This document shows, piece after piece, positions 18,774-28,303 of a stretch of DNA of 64,000 bases. Under the pieces are notes generated by a model. The model was not told the origin of the DNA. It saw only the letters and a list, made by a program, of their open reading frames with translations, and searched no databases. The first letter of the stretch is position 1. Each line of letters begins with the position of its first letter. Position numbers and translations under genes: made by a program. This DNA comes from Planctomycetota bacterium (lineage in GTDB: Bacteria > Planctomycetota > UBA1135 > GCA-002686595), in NCBI GenBank assembly GCA_009691855.1, contig SIAI01000013.1, forward strand, positions 30,281 through 94,280, given 5' to 3'.

Positions 18774-20753
18774 GTGCGATTCCCGTCGGACCTCCCGCGC
18801 CTCCTCGCGCTGCTCCTCGTCTGCGCCTGGGCGGCCACGCGGGCGGCGAAGCTCGAGCTCGACGTCGACAACCGCGCCATGCGCTCCCAGGGCACGCCCG
18901 AGGCGCGCGCCGAAGAATTGCGCGAGGCGAGCTTCGGCCGCGATGCGACCCTGGTGTTGCTGCTGACGCCGGAGGCCGGCTCCACGGACAACGACGAGGC
19001 GGCGGACAGCTGGGTCGCAGCGCTGCGCACGCGGCCCGAGGTGCGCGGCGTGACCGAGCTCGCCCAGGCCCGCGAAGGCGAGCGCTTGCTCGCGCTCACG
19101 CTGGGCGCTGACGAGACGGGCGGCTTCGGCGCTGCGCTGGCCGCGCTCACGGAGCACGCCGAAGCCAGCCGCCCGCCGGCGACGCACCTCTCCATCTCCG
19201 GCGTCCCGGCGGCCGAGGCCGCCATCGCCGAGGCGCTGCACGCCGAGCAGACGCGCGTCGTGCCGCTGGTGGGCCTGGTGTTGCTCGTACTGCTGTGGGT
19301 TTTCTACCGCAGCCTCGCCCTGGCCCTGGGCTCGATCCTCCCGGCGCTGTGCGGAATCGCGTTGACCGGTGCGCTGCAGCAGGCCCTGGGCTACGCCGTC
19401 GATCCGGTCACCTCGCTGCTGCCGCCGGTGCTGCTGGTGGTGGGCGTGGCGGCGTCCGTGCACCTGGTGGAGTCGTATCTCGAGGAACGGCGCAAGGACC
19501 AGGATCCGGTGCAGGCTTCGCAGAGCGCGTGGCGCCATATCCTCGTCCCAGGCCTCGGTTGCGCGGCGACGACCGTGATCGGCTTCCTCACGTTGCTCAC
19601 GAGTCCGATGCCCGCGGTGCAGCGCTTCGGGCTGCTCTCGGCCGCCGGCACGCTGTTCACCGCGCTGATAGCGTTCACCTTCATGCCGCCTTGGCTGCGG
19701 CTCTTCGCGCGCGCGCCGCGCCTCGTGCAGCGCTCGGCGGGTGAGGGCCCGTGGCCGCGCTGGTCGGCGCCCATCGCGCGAGCGCTGGCCCGCGCCGCGC
19801 CGCTGACCGCGCTCGCCGCACTCGTGGTCGCGCTCGTCTTCGGCTGGGCCTGGACGCGCATCCGCGTGGACACGGATCCGCTCGGCATCCTGCCGGCGAG
19901 CCACCCCTTCCGCCTCGCGACCGACGAGATCGGCGCGCGCCTGGGCGGCACGGAGACGTTCGAGCTCTTGCTCGAAGCGCCCACGCCGCCGCTCGTCGGC
20001 TTCAAGTTGCTCGAGCTGCAGACGAAGCTCCTCGGCCTCGACGGCATCGTCGGCCCCGCCGGACCGCCGCGCCACGCCGCGGACGGCACGGCGCTGCTCG
20101 CGAGCCTGCTACGTCCCTCGGGTACGACCGCGCGCGAGGAGCTGTTCTCCGCCGCCGAAGGCCTCGCTCACCAGCTCGGCTGGGCAGAGGTGCACGCCAC
20201 GGGTCTGGCGGTGCGCATCGCCCGCGATTCCGGAGCGCTGGCGCGCGGCGAGGCCTGGGGCATGCTCGCCTCGCTGCTGACGCTCGTGCCGTGCGTGCTG
20301 ATCCTGCGCTCGGTGCGGCTCACGCTGGTGGGCCTGCTCGCCAACGCGCTGCCGTGTCTGTTGCTGCACGGCGGACTGGCCCTCGCCGGCCGGCCGCTGT
20401 CGGTGGCTTCGGCCATGATCGGCTCGGTGATCCTGGGCCTGGTCGTGGACGACGCTATCTTCTTCCTGCACGGCTATGGCGAGCAGCGCGGCCGAAGCTC
20501 GATGCGCCTGGCCGTGGCGCGCACGCTGCGCACGCGCGCCCAGGCGATGACGGTGACGACGCTGGTGCTGGCGCTGGGCTTCTTGACGGGCCTCGCCGGC
20601 GTGCTCACGACCACGCGCGAGTTCAGCGTGCTCGCCGCCGGCTCGATCCTCGCCGCCTGGGCCGCGAACGTGTTCCTGATCCCCTCGTTCCTGCTCTTCG
20701 CGCGCTGGCTGCGGGCAACGCGCAAGCGCCGTGTATCGCAGGGCGCCCTGTGA
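18774..20753 (+). CDS. MMPL/RND-superfamily exporter (hopanoid-exporter-like)
   Basis: The GTG at 18774 starts a 659-residue protein just before the first membrane helix; the track start lies in non-coding sequence and there is no in-frame ATG. The architecture is two homologous halves, each one helix, a periplasmic loop and a five-helix sterol-sensing-like bundle. Seen are the helix VPLVGLVLLVLLWVFYRSLALA, VGVAASVHLVESYLEE, and in the second half LGLVVDDAIFFLHGYGE with the paired acidic residues that relay protons in RND pumps. Length is shorter than drug-type RND pumps and fits MMPL or HpnN-like lipid exporters. Its TGA overlaps the kinase GTG. The cargo may be a lipid. Confidence 0.88.
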   Translation: MRFPSDLPRLLALLLVCAWAATRAAKLELDVDNRAMRSQGTPEARAEELREASFGRDATLVLLLTPEAGSTDNDEAADSWVAALRTRPEVRGVTELAQAREGERLLALTLGADETGGFGAALAALTEHAEASRPPATHLSISGVPAAEAAIAEALHAEQTRVVPLVGLVLLVLLWVFYRSLALALGSILPALCGIALTGALQQALGYAVDPVTSLLPPVLLVVGVAASVHLVESYLEERRKDQDPVQASQSAWRHILVPGLGCAATTVIGFLTLLTSPMPAVQRFGLLSAAGTLFTALIAFTFMPPWLRLFARAPRLVQRSAGEGPWPRWSAPIARALARAAPLTALAALVVALVFGWAWTRIRVDTDPLGILPASHPFRLATDEIGARLGGTETFELLLEAPTPPLVGFKLLELQTKLLGLDGIVGPAGPPRHAADGTALLASLLRPSGTTAREELFSAAEGLAHQLGWAEVHATGLAVRIARDSGALARGEAWGMLASLLTLVPCVLILRSVRLTLVGLLANALPCLLLHGGLALAGRPLSVASAMIGSVILGLVVDDAIFFLHGYGEQRGRSSMRLAVARTLRTRAQAMTVTTLVLALGFLTGLAGVLTTTREFSVLAAGSILAAWAANVFLIPSFLLFARWLRATRKRRVSQGAL

Positions 20754-22287
20754 CAGAATCCCGCCCCTTGGAACGCTCCGTCCCCTTTCCGCTGCGGCGC
20801 AAATTGGGCCTGTTCGCGTTGGGCCTCGTGCTCCTGCTCGCGGCCGCGTCCGTGGTGGGCATTCTGCAGCTGGCCGCGATCCGCACCGACGCCAAGCGCC
20901 TGCTGGAGGAATCGCGCGAGCTGGCCCTGGCCCACGACCTGGACGCGCACTTCGAGTCGATCGGCATCCTGCTGAAGCTCGTGGACGCCGACATCCAGGG
21001 CTCGCTGGCGCGCGAGTACCTGCAGATGCAGATGCGCGACATGTACCAGTTCTTGCGCGAGCTGGACGCGGGTCCCCAAGGCGAGATCGATCCCTCGCGC
21101 GCCAGTCACCAGGCAGAGGAACGACAGCTGACCGCGATGCTTCGCGAGCGTTTGAAGGCGCTCGAAGAACACGTCAAGGTCGCGCGCTCCGCCGTGACCG
21201 ACGTCGACCGCGCCAGCGTCCAGGACATGGCGGCCCAGGGCAAGGAGCTCGAGAACGAGGGCCTGGAGGAGGCCGAGCACGCCCATCGCGACCTCGAGAA
21301 ACGCTCGCAGCACGCGCTGACCATCATGCTGGCCACGGTGGGCGTGGCCATCGTGGGTCTGCTGGCGACGCTGTGGTTCGTGCTGCGCACCGTCGTGCAG
21401 CCGCTGCGGCTCCTCAAGGAGCGCGCCGACGCCGTGGGCCAGGGCGACTTCACCCCGCGCGCGCGCATCCACAGCCAGGATGAGCTCGGCGACTTCGCGC
21501 GCGCCTTCGACGACATGGCGCAGAAGGTCGCGGCCACCCAGGTCGCGCTCCAGGACCGCGTGGCGACCAAGACGCGCGAGCTGGCCCGCGCCGCACGCTA
21601 CGCCGACCTGGGCGTGCTGGCGGCGGGCATCGCGCACGAGATCAACAACCCGCTGGCCACCATCGCCACCTGCGCCGAGGGCATGCAACGGCGCATGGAC
21701 CGCGGCACGCTCGAGCGCGGCCAGGAGACCGAGTACTTCCGCACCATCGCCTCCGAGGCCTACCGCGCGCGCGACATCACCCAGCGTCTGCTGAGTCTGG
21801 CGCGGCCCGAGCCAGGACCGGCCACGCGCGTCGTGCTGGCCACGCTGCTGGCCGAGTTGCAGCGCGTGACCAAGCACCAGCTCGAGCGCCGCAGCGTGAA
21901 GCTGGAGGTCGAGTCCGCGCCCGCGCTCGCGGTGCGCGGCAACTCGGGCGAGCTCTTGCAGGCCCTGGTCAACCTGGTGCTGAACGCGCGCGACGCCAGC
22001 CCGGCCGGAAAGTCCGTGCGCATCGCCGCCCGACGCGAGGGCAGCGCGGCGGTGATCGACGTCGACGACGAGGGCGGTGGCGTGCCGCCCGAGCTGGTCG
22101 AGCGCATCTTCGAGCCGTTCTTCACCACCAAGCAACCGGGCGAGGGCACGGGCCTGGGCCTGTCGCTGGTGGCCGCGATCGTCGAGGGCCACGGCGGCAC
22201 GATCACCGTCGGGCCCGCGCCCTCCGGTGGCGCGCGCTTCCGCGTGCGCATCCCGCTCGACTCGCCGCACTGGACGGAGGTCATGAC

Positions 22288-22291
<4 letters not shown>
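20750..22291 (+). CDS. Membrane sensor histidine kinase (NtrB-like)
   Basis: The GTG at 20750 overlaps the MMPL stop (GTGA) and gives 513 residues. Two membrane helices (LGLFALGLVLLLAAASVVGIL and MLATVGVAIVGLLATLWFVL) frame a helical sensor loop of about 160 residues rich in heptads. A HAMP domain follows (VVQPLRLLKERADAVGQGDF). The dimerisation domain has His296 in AGIAHEINNPLATI, the pattern of sigma-54-system kinases. The ATPase part has N box LVNLVLNARDASPAGK, VDDEGGGVPPELVERIFEPFFTTK and GEGTGLGLSLV. It should phosphorylate the adjacent response regulator. The sensed signal is unknown; linkage to an exporter suggests envelope stress or a lipid. Confidence 0.93.
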
Positions 22292-23640
<1,349 letters not shown>

Positions 23641-23882
23641 GGGCGCGCAGGCCGCAGGTCGGGCTCCATTGCGTTGCCTCGTGAGCCGCAGCAAGTTGCG
23701 GGCAGTGAACGTGCTCGTCACGCGCAGATGAGCTGGTGTCCCTTCCCCGCAGTAGCGCCCTGGCGTGAGAATGAACCCGCCGCGTGGTACGCACGCGGGC
23801 CCGGCCTCCCCCCGAGACGCCTGCGTGCATGTCTTTCCGCGTGTCGACCGAGCTGCGCGCGAGGGTTCGAGCGGCCGATGTG

Positions 23883-23911
23883 TTGACGAATTTCGGGCCT
23901 GCGGCGAGAAT
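23883..23911 (+). promoter_or_regulatory. Candidate sigma-70 promoter TTGACG-N17-GAGAAT for the sulfatase gene
   Basis: TTGACG matches the -35 consensus at five of six positions and GAGAAT the -10 at four of six, with ideal 17-base spacing. It predicts a start about 8 bases before the GTG at 23926. A near-identical pair, spaced 18, occurs at 25962-25991. Confidence 0.5.
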
Positions 23912-23925
23912 CGAGGCCTGACAGG

Positions 23926-25380
23926 GTGCGCAACCTGTCCACCGCGGCCTTGCAACCCCTGACGATCCCCGTGCTGCTGATCACGCTGGCCGGAGCGACG
24001 GTCTGCGCTGCGACGGCGAGCGCGGCCCAGGGCAGCACGCGGGGGGCGAATGCGCCGCTGCGCGGCAAGGACGTCGGCGTGAGCCTTGCTCAGGGGCCCA
24101 ACGTGCTCGTGATCCTCGGCGACGATTTCAACTGGACCGATTTCGACAGCGTCCCGACCCCGAACCTGGATCAACTCGCCACGCAGGGCATGACCTTCGC
24201 TCGTGCCTACGCCATGCCAGTGTGCTCACCCACGCGCGCCGCCCTGCTCTTCGGGCGCTACCCACGCCGCGACGGCATCGGCGACATCGTCACGCTCGAA
24301 CCGCCCGGGCCGGACAATCCGACGCCGTCCCTGGACCTCTTCTCACTGCCCGAGTGCCTGCGCGCCCATCCGGACGGTGACTACCGCAGTGCCATCTTCG
24401 GCAAGTGGCACCTGGGCTCGAACGTGTTCTACGACGGCGATCCCGCCCCCGACTTCGGTCCCTACGACTGGGGTGCGATCACGCCGCGCCTGCATGGTTT
24501 CGACAGCTGGTACGGCTCGATGGGCAACCTGCGCGACTACTCGTCCTGGACGAGCGTCGTGAACGGCGCCTACGTGCCGAGCACCGAGTACGCAGAGCGC
24601 TTCGTGCTCGACAAGTTCCTGAGCTGGTGGCACACACCGCGGGGACCGAAGTTCGCCTACGTGGCCTTCCACAACGCGCACGCCAACTACCACGCTCCGC
24701 CGCCGGACCTGCTGCCGCCCGGTTACCCGACGCCAGTCGGCGCACGCCAGGAGTTCGAGGCCATGATCGTCAGCCTCGACCTGATGATCGGGCGCATGCT
24801 GGCCGAGGTCGACTTGACGAACACCTACGTGTTCTTCCTCAGCGACAACGGCTCGCCGCTCGGCGTCTCGATCGACGACTGCCCGCCGCGCCCGAGCGAG
24901 CCCTTCACGCCTTTCGAGTGCGGCAAGCACACGGTCTTCGAGCCCGGCGTGCGCGTGCCCATGATCGTGGCCGGCCCGGACGTCGTACCGGGCAGCGAGA
25001 GCCAGGCGCTGGTGTCCTGCGTCGACCTGATGGCCACGGTGTGTGAGCTGGTCGGAGTGCCCTCGCTGGGTGAGGACTCGGTCAGCTTCCGGCCCAGCCT
25101 GCTCGACCCGACCTTCTCTGCTCGGCGCATGCTGTTCACCGAGATCTTCGGCGAGTTCCCGCTGTTCATCGGCGGGAACGCGATGAAGTTCGAATCGGCG
25201 GCCATCGGACAACGCTACAAGCTGCGGCGCATCAACGGCGTCGAGACGCTCTACGACCTCGCCCTCGATCCGCGCGAAGCCGCGCCCATCTCGGTGAACG
25301 ACCCGGCCTTCGCGAGTCAGGTGGCGGAGCTGCGCGCGGTGCTCGACGATCCGCTGGAGCGCAGCCTGCAGACGCGCTGA
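23926..25380 (+). CDS. Secreted type I sulfatase (arylsulfatase family)
   Basis: The GTG at 23926 gives 484 residues with a hydrophobic export signal (LTIPVLLITLAGATVCAATASAA). The sulfatase signature is CSPTR with Cys100 (PVCSPTRAALLFGRYPRRDG), which is converted to formylglycine by a modifying enzyme not present in this window. Metal ligands are in VLVILGDDFNW and VFFLSDNGSP, and the substrate-binding IFGKWHLG motif is intact. It should remove sulfate from an extracellular or periplasmic polysaccharide or aryl ester. Intergenic DNA of 285 bases separates it from the response regulator and includes its own promoter. A GC hairpin lies after its stop. Confidence 0.93.
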   Translation: MRNLSTAALQPLTIPVLLITLAGATVCAATASAAQGSTRGANAPLRGKDVGVSLAQGPNVLVILGDDFNWTDFDSVPTPNLDQLATQGMTFARAYAMPVCSPTRAALLFGRYPRRDGIGDIVTLEPPGPDNPTPSLDLFSLPECLRAHPDGDYRSAIFGKWHLGSNVFYDGDPAPDFGPYDWGAITPRLHGFDSWYGSMGNLRDYSSWTSVVNGAYVPSTEYAERFVLDKFLSWWHTPRGPKFAYVAFHNAHANYHAPPPDLLPPGYPTPVGARQEFEAMIVSLDLMIGRMLAEVDLTNTYVFFLSDNGSPLGVSIDDCPPRPSEPFTPFECGKHTVFEPGVRVPMIVAGPDVVPGSESQALVSCVDLMATVCELVGVPSLGEDSVSFRPSLLDPTFSARRMLFTEIFGEFPLFIGGNAMKFESAAIGQRYKLRRINGVETLYDLALDPREAAPISVNDPAFASQVAELRAVLDDPLERSLQTR

Positions 25381-25397
25381 GCGGGTGAGCCAGGGGG

Positions 25398-25416
25398 CCG
25401 CGCCGCTGCGGCGCGG
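25398..25416. terminator. GC hairpin between converging sulfatase and dps genes
   Basis: CCGCGCCG-CTG-CGGCGCGG forms a perfect 8-bp stem placed in the 37-base gap between two convergent stop codons. There is no U-tract on either side, so termination would rely on the hairpin or on Rho. Confidence 0.5.
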
Positions 25417-25417
25417 T

Positions 25418-25912
25418 TCAGGCCTTGCCCTCGGCGTGTGCCTCGACGAACCACGGGTGCTTGTCCGTGTTGCGCGAGATCTCGGTGAAGAGGTCGGGGG
25501 TGTCGGCGTCGCCGAGCGAGGCTGCGAGCTCGATGCCCGCGCGGATCTGTGCCCCGAAGGCGGCCAGCGCGCGCGACAGCGCCCCGACGTGCTCGTCGCC
25601 GCTCACGGCCTCGAGCGGGTATTCCGCCAGCGCGCGCGCCTTCCCCGCCAGGCGCACGCTGCCGCGCGCGGTGCCGCCCAGCTGCACGGCGCGCTCGGCC
25701 AGCTCGTCCACGGCCTCCTCGGCCATCTCCGCGACCTCGTCGAACAGCTGGTGCAGCGCGTAGAAGCGCGGCCCCTTCAGGTTCCAGTGCGCCTGCTTCG
25801 CCTGGTACTGCAGGTCGATCGCGCTGGCCAGGCGCTCGTTCAAGAGTTCGCCCAGCTGGGCGCGGCTCTTCGAGGGCAGATCGTTCTTGGTGGCGTGGAG
25901 CTTCTCGGCCAT
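25418..25912 (-). CDS. dps: Dps-family ferritin-like DNA-protection protein
   Basis: The protein is 164 residues, the usual size for Dps, which forms a 12-subunit shell that oxidises iron with hydrogen peroxide and can coat DNA. All ferroxidase-site ligands are present with correct spacing: His42 and His54, Asp58, Asp69 and Glu73 (in QAHWNLKGPRFYALHQLFDE and EAVDELAER). The N-terminus is short and only mildly basic (MAEKLHATKNDLPSKSR), so DNA binding is uncertain. A GAGGA ribosome site precedes the ATG, and TAGCCT lies 25 bases upstream as a possible -10 box. Confidence 0.95.
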   Translation of the reverse strand: MAEKLHATKNDLPSKSRAQLGELLNERLASAIDLQYQAKQAHWNLKGPRFYALHQLFDEVAEMAEEAVDELAERAVQLGGTARGSVRLAGKARALAEYPLEAVSGDEHVGALSRALAAFGAQIRAGIELAASLGDADTPDLFTEISRNTDKHPWFVEAHAEGKA

Positions 25913-25937
25913 GGTTGGATCCTCGCTGAGGGCGCGC

Positions 25938-25943
25938 AGGCTA
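25938..25943 (-). promoter_or_regulatory. Candidate -10 box TAGCCT for dps
   Basis: TAGCCT on the minus strand lies 25 bases before the dps ATG, leaving space for the GAGGA ribosome site. It fits the TAnnnT pattern. No OxyR or Fur-like operator was recognised. Confidence 0.3.
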
Positions 25944-25961
25944 CCCGCGCGACGCTCCGAC

Positions 25962-25991
25962 TTGACGCCTGCGCGGACCTCGGGCGAGAAT
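25962..25991 (+). promoter_or_regulatory. Candidate sigma-70 promoter TTGACG-N18-GAGAAT
   Basis: The two hexamers are identical to those before the sulfatase gene. A transcript would run into the hypothetical gene at 26128 with a leader of about 130 bases, or could start a longer version of that protein at GTG 26011. Confidence 0.4.
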
Positions 25992-26127
25992 CCGTGCGCG
26001 GTGCCGAGGGGTGTCGCGGCCCGAAGAAAGAGCGACGCTCACCCTCCACGCGATCCACGGGGCTCGTCGGCGAACTCCATGGTGGCTGCAGCAGTCGGGC
26101 GCGCAGCGAGGACCAAAGGAGCATTCC

Positions 26128-26724
26128 GTGACCGAATCCCGCACGCCATCCCGTACGCCCGCGACGATCTCCGCTTGCCGCGCCGAGGCGCGGCGCCTGC
26201 TCGACCACCTGCGCGGCGTCGATCCCGAACGCGTGCGCGCCGCGGCTGAGCGCTTCGCCCGCCTGCGCTCGTTCGCCACCGCTGTCGCTGGCCTGCTGTC
26301 CGCGCGCGAGCGCGTGCGGCTCAAGCACGCCCTGGCCGTGGTGGCCGAAGAGAACGGCGCCTCCTCGTGGCCGGAGCTCAAGCGCCGGCTCGAGGCGCGC
26401 GCCGCCAGCGCGGCCCTGCCGCCGTTCCACGCTCCGCGCCTAGAGAGCCTGCTCAACCGCTGGTTCACGAGTCACGCCGAGGCGCGCGCCTCGTTGCAGG
26501 AACTCGGCGGCTACCTCTTGCCCTTCCGCGAGCAGTGCTTCGTGACCGAGGCAGAGGGCATCCGCGCGCTCGGGCTCGAGCCCGAGGACCCCGACTGGAA
26601 GGCGATCGGCTTCGACCTCGTGCGCCCGCTCGACGCCGCGGCGCACGCGCGTCTGTGTGCCAAGCGGCGCGCGGCGCTGGCGCAGGGCATCGGCGTGCCG
26701 CGGGAACCGCGGAGGAGCGCATGA
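26128..26724 (+). CDS. Hypothetical protein with ankyrin-protein-type N-terminal motif
   Basis: The GTG at 26128 follows an AAGGAG ribosome site by six bases and gives 198 residues. A longer frame from GTG 26011 exists but its extra 39 residues look non-coding. Residues about 30-75 include ERVRLKHALAVVAEENGASSWPELKRRLEA, which resembles the short motif (REYGFASWPRLK) found at the start of many ankyrin-repeat proteins; no ankyrin repeats follow. The rest is helical without catalytic motifs. Its stop overlaps the ATG of the VOC gene (ATGA), so the two probably act together. The function is unknown. Confidence 0.72.
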   Translation: MTESRTPSRTPATISACRAEARRLLDHLRGVDPERVRAAAERFARLRSFATAVAGLLSARERVRLKHALAVVAEENGASSWPELKRRLEARAASAALPPFHAPRLESLLNRWFTSHAEARASLQELGGYLLPFREQCFVTEAEGIRALGLEPEDPDWKAIGFDLVRPLDAAAHARLCAKRRAALAQGIGVPREPRRSA

Positions 26725-27203
26725 AACCCGACACATTCACGCCCGGTCCGCAGACGGTGATCCCGTACCTGATGGTGCGTGGTGCGCCGGCCGCGCTCAC
26801 CTTCTACGCCGCGGCCTTCGGCGCGCGCGAGCGCGTGCGCATGGCGCTCGCCGACGGGCGCATCGGCCACGCCGAATTCGAGCTGTGCGGCAACCTGGTG
26901 TGGCTGGCGGACGAGGCCCCGGAGATCGACTGCCCCGGCCCGCAGACGCTGGGCGGCGCCGGGGCGATGCTGTTCGTCTATTGCTCCGACGTGGATGCGC
27001 TGTGCGCGCGAGCCGTGGCCACGGGCTGCGTCGTGCTGCGTCCGCTGGCCGACCAGTTCTGGGGCGATCGCACGGTCACGCTGCGCGACCCCTTCGGCCA
27101 CGTGTGGACCTTCGCCACGCGCAAGCTGCAGCTCACGCTCGAGGAGGCGCAGGCGCGGGCCGCGAACCCGCAGGTCTGGCAGGACCCGACGGACTCGGGA
27201 TAG
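26721..27203 (+). CDS. VOC-superfamily (PhnB/glyoxalase-like) protein
   Basis: The 160-residue protein has the PhnB-type VOC pattern: VIPYLMVRGAPAALTFYAAAFGARERVRM, then IGHAEFELCGNLVWLADE, and the closing WGDRTVTLRDPFGHVWTFATR. VOC proteins use a paired beta-alpha-beta-beta-beta fold to bind a metal, or a small ligand as in resistance proteins. Its ATG overlaps the previous stop and has a GGAGG ribosome site. The stop codon TAG is shared with the left end of the MITE-like element (AGCAGCC starts in the second base of the stop), so the insertion may have set the present C-terminus. Confidence 0.9.
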   Translation: MKPDTFTPGPQTVIPYLMVRGAPAALTFYAAAFGARERVRMALADGRIGHAEFELCGNLVWLADEAPEIDCPGPQTLGGAGAMLFVYCSDVDALCARAVATGCVVLRPLADQFWGDRTVTLRDPFGHVWTFATRKLQLTLEEAQARAANPQVWQDPTDSG

Positions 27204-27375
27204 CAGCCTGTCGGAGTAGTCCCGTCGCCAGGCAAAGCGTTCTGCGGCCAGGCAAGGAGCGCGACGGAAAGACAGCGGAGGTGGCCTTCCTGGCCACCGA
27301 GCATGGCTTTCCTGGCGCGACGCTGCATCGGCGCAGAGCGCGAAGCGCCGGCAGGGACTACCCCGACAGGCTGCT
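27202..27375. mobile_element. MITE-like element with 22-bp terminal inverted repeats
   Basis: The 174-base element is bounded by AGCAGCCTGTCGGAGTAGTC.. and its complement, matching at 21 of 22 positions. Inside are further short palindromes (for example GGTGGCC-TTCCT-GGCCACC) but no coding potential for a transposase. The left end falls within the stop codon of the VOC gene. No obvious target-site duplication was seen. A degenerate relative may lie at 63752-63861. Another possibility is a large structured terminator or REP-type unit. The gene-free stretch continues to 27568 with a TTGACG hexamer at 27510 but no clear -10 partner. Confidence 0.6.
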
Positions 27376-27568
27376 CGGGCCAAGCGCTGCGCGCCGCGTC
27401 GCCCGCTCCAGGCGGCGCGGCTGGGCAGGTTATCGATGTACGGGGTTTCTCGCGAAAACTGCGGGCTCTGCGCTGCGTGCGCGCGCGACGAAAACTCGCG
27501 CGCAGCACCTTGACGGTTTCCTCGCGCGCGCTTCTCCTGTGCTCACCGATCACGGAGAGGAGGGGAGC

Positions 27569-28180
27569 ATGTTCTTCCGAGTGGAATGGGATCAGCTTCT
27601 GCTGGACGCGCGCGGTGGCGATGCGCTGGCGCTCGGGCGTTTGCTCGAGGCCGCGGGCGCAGATCTGCAAGCCGCGGCCGCGGGCGTGGTCGGGCACAAG
27701 GTCCAGGAGCGCCTGCCGGTCGAGGACGTGTACGCCGAATCGTTGCTGGCGGTGGCCAAGGACTTCGGCTCGCTGCGCGCGACGAACTACGTCGGCTTCC
27801 GCTACTGGTTCGCCTCGATCGCGCGCAACAGCGTGCGTCGTGCGCTGCGGCGCGAGCGCAGCCATGCGCCGTTGCAGCCCGTCGAAGACACCCAGCTCGA
27901 AAACCAGAAGGCCGAGGACACGGCGCAGAACCTGCCGCGCGAGAGCCTGCTCTTCGTGCGCAACGCGTTGAACCACATGCCGCGCAGCCAGCAGCTGGCA
28001 TACGTGCTGCGCGAGGGTCTCGGGCTCTCCTGGCGCACGATCGGCTTCGCGCTCGAGCGCCGCGGCCTGGCGGCGGCGCGCCTGGTTCACTATCGCGCGG
28101 CGCAGCGCGTGCAGATGCTCGGCGGAGCGCGCCTGGGCCTGCGCGCAGTGCCCGTCATCGTGACGTGTGCGCGAGCGTGA
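27569..28180 (+). CDS. Sigma-70 family (ECF-like) RNA polymerase sigma factor
   Basis: The ATG at 27569 follows GGAGAGGAGGGGAGC, a strong purine-rich ribosome site. The product is 203 residues with two sigma domains. Region 2 spans VEDVYAESLLAVAKDFGSLR to FRYWFASIARNSVRRALRRERS, typical of ECF sigma factors. Region 4 is LNHMPRSQQLAYVLREGLGLSWRTIGFALERRGLAAARLVHYRA, containing the helix-turn-helix for the -35 element. No anti-sigma gene follows: only a short coding-like fragment remains before the convergent decarboxylase gene. The target regulon is unknown. Confidence 0.82.
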   Translation: MFFRVEWDQLLLDARGGDALALGRLLEAAGADLQAAAAGVVGHKVQERLPVEDVYAESLLAVAKDFGSLRATNYVGFRYWFASIARNSVRRALRRERSHAPLQPVEDTQLENQKAEDTAQNLPRESLLFVRNALNHMPRSQQLAYVLREGLGLSWRTIGFALERRGLAAARLVHYRAAQRVQMLGGARLGLRAVPVIVTCARA

Positions 28181-28303
28181 AGCGCTGCTCACGGAGGCCT
28201 TGGACAGCGGCGGGTTCTGGAGTGAGATCTTCGACCCGACGCCGCGCGAACGGGCTGGCTCGAGTCCGTCAACACGGCCGACGCGCCCGCTGCTGAGCGC
28301 GCC

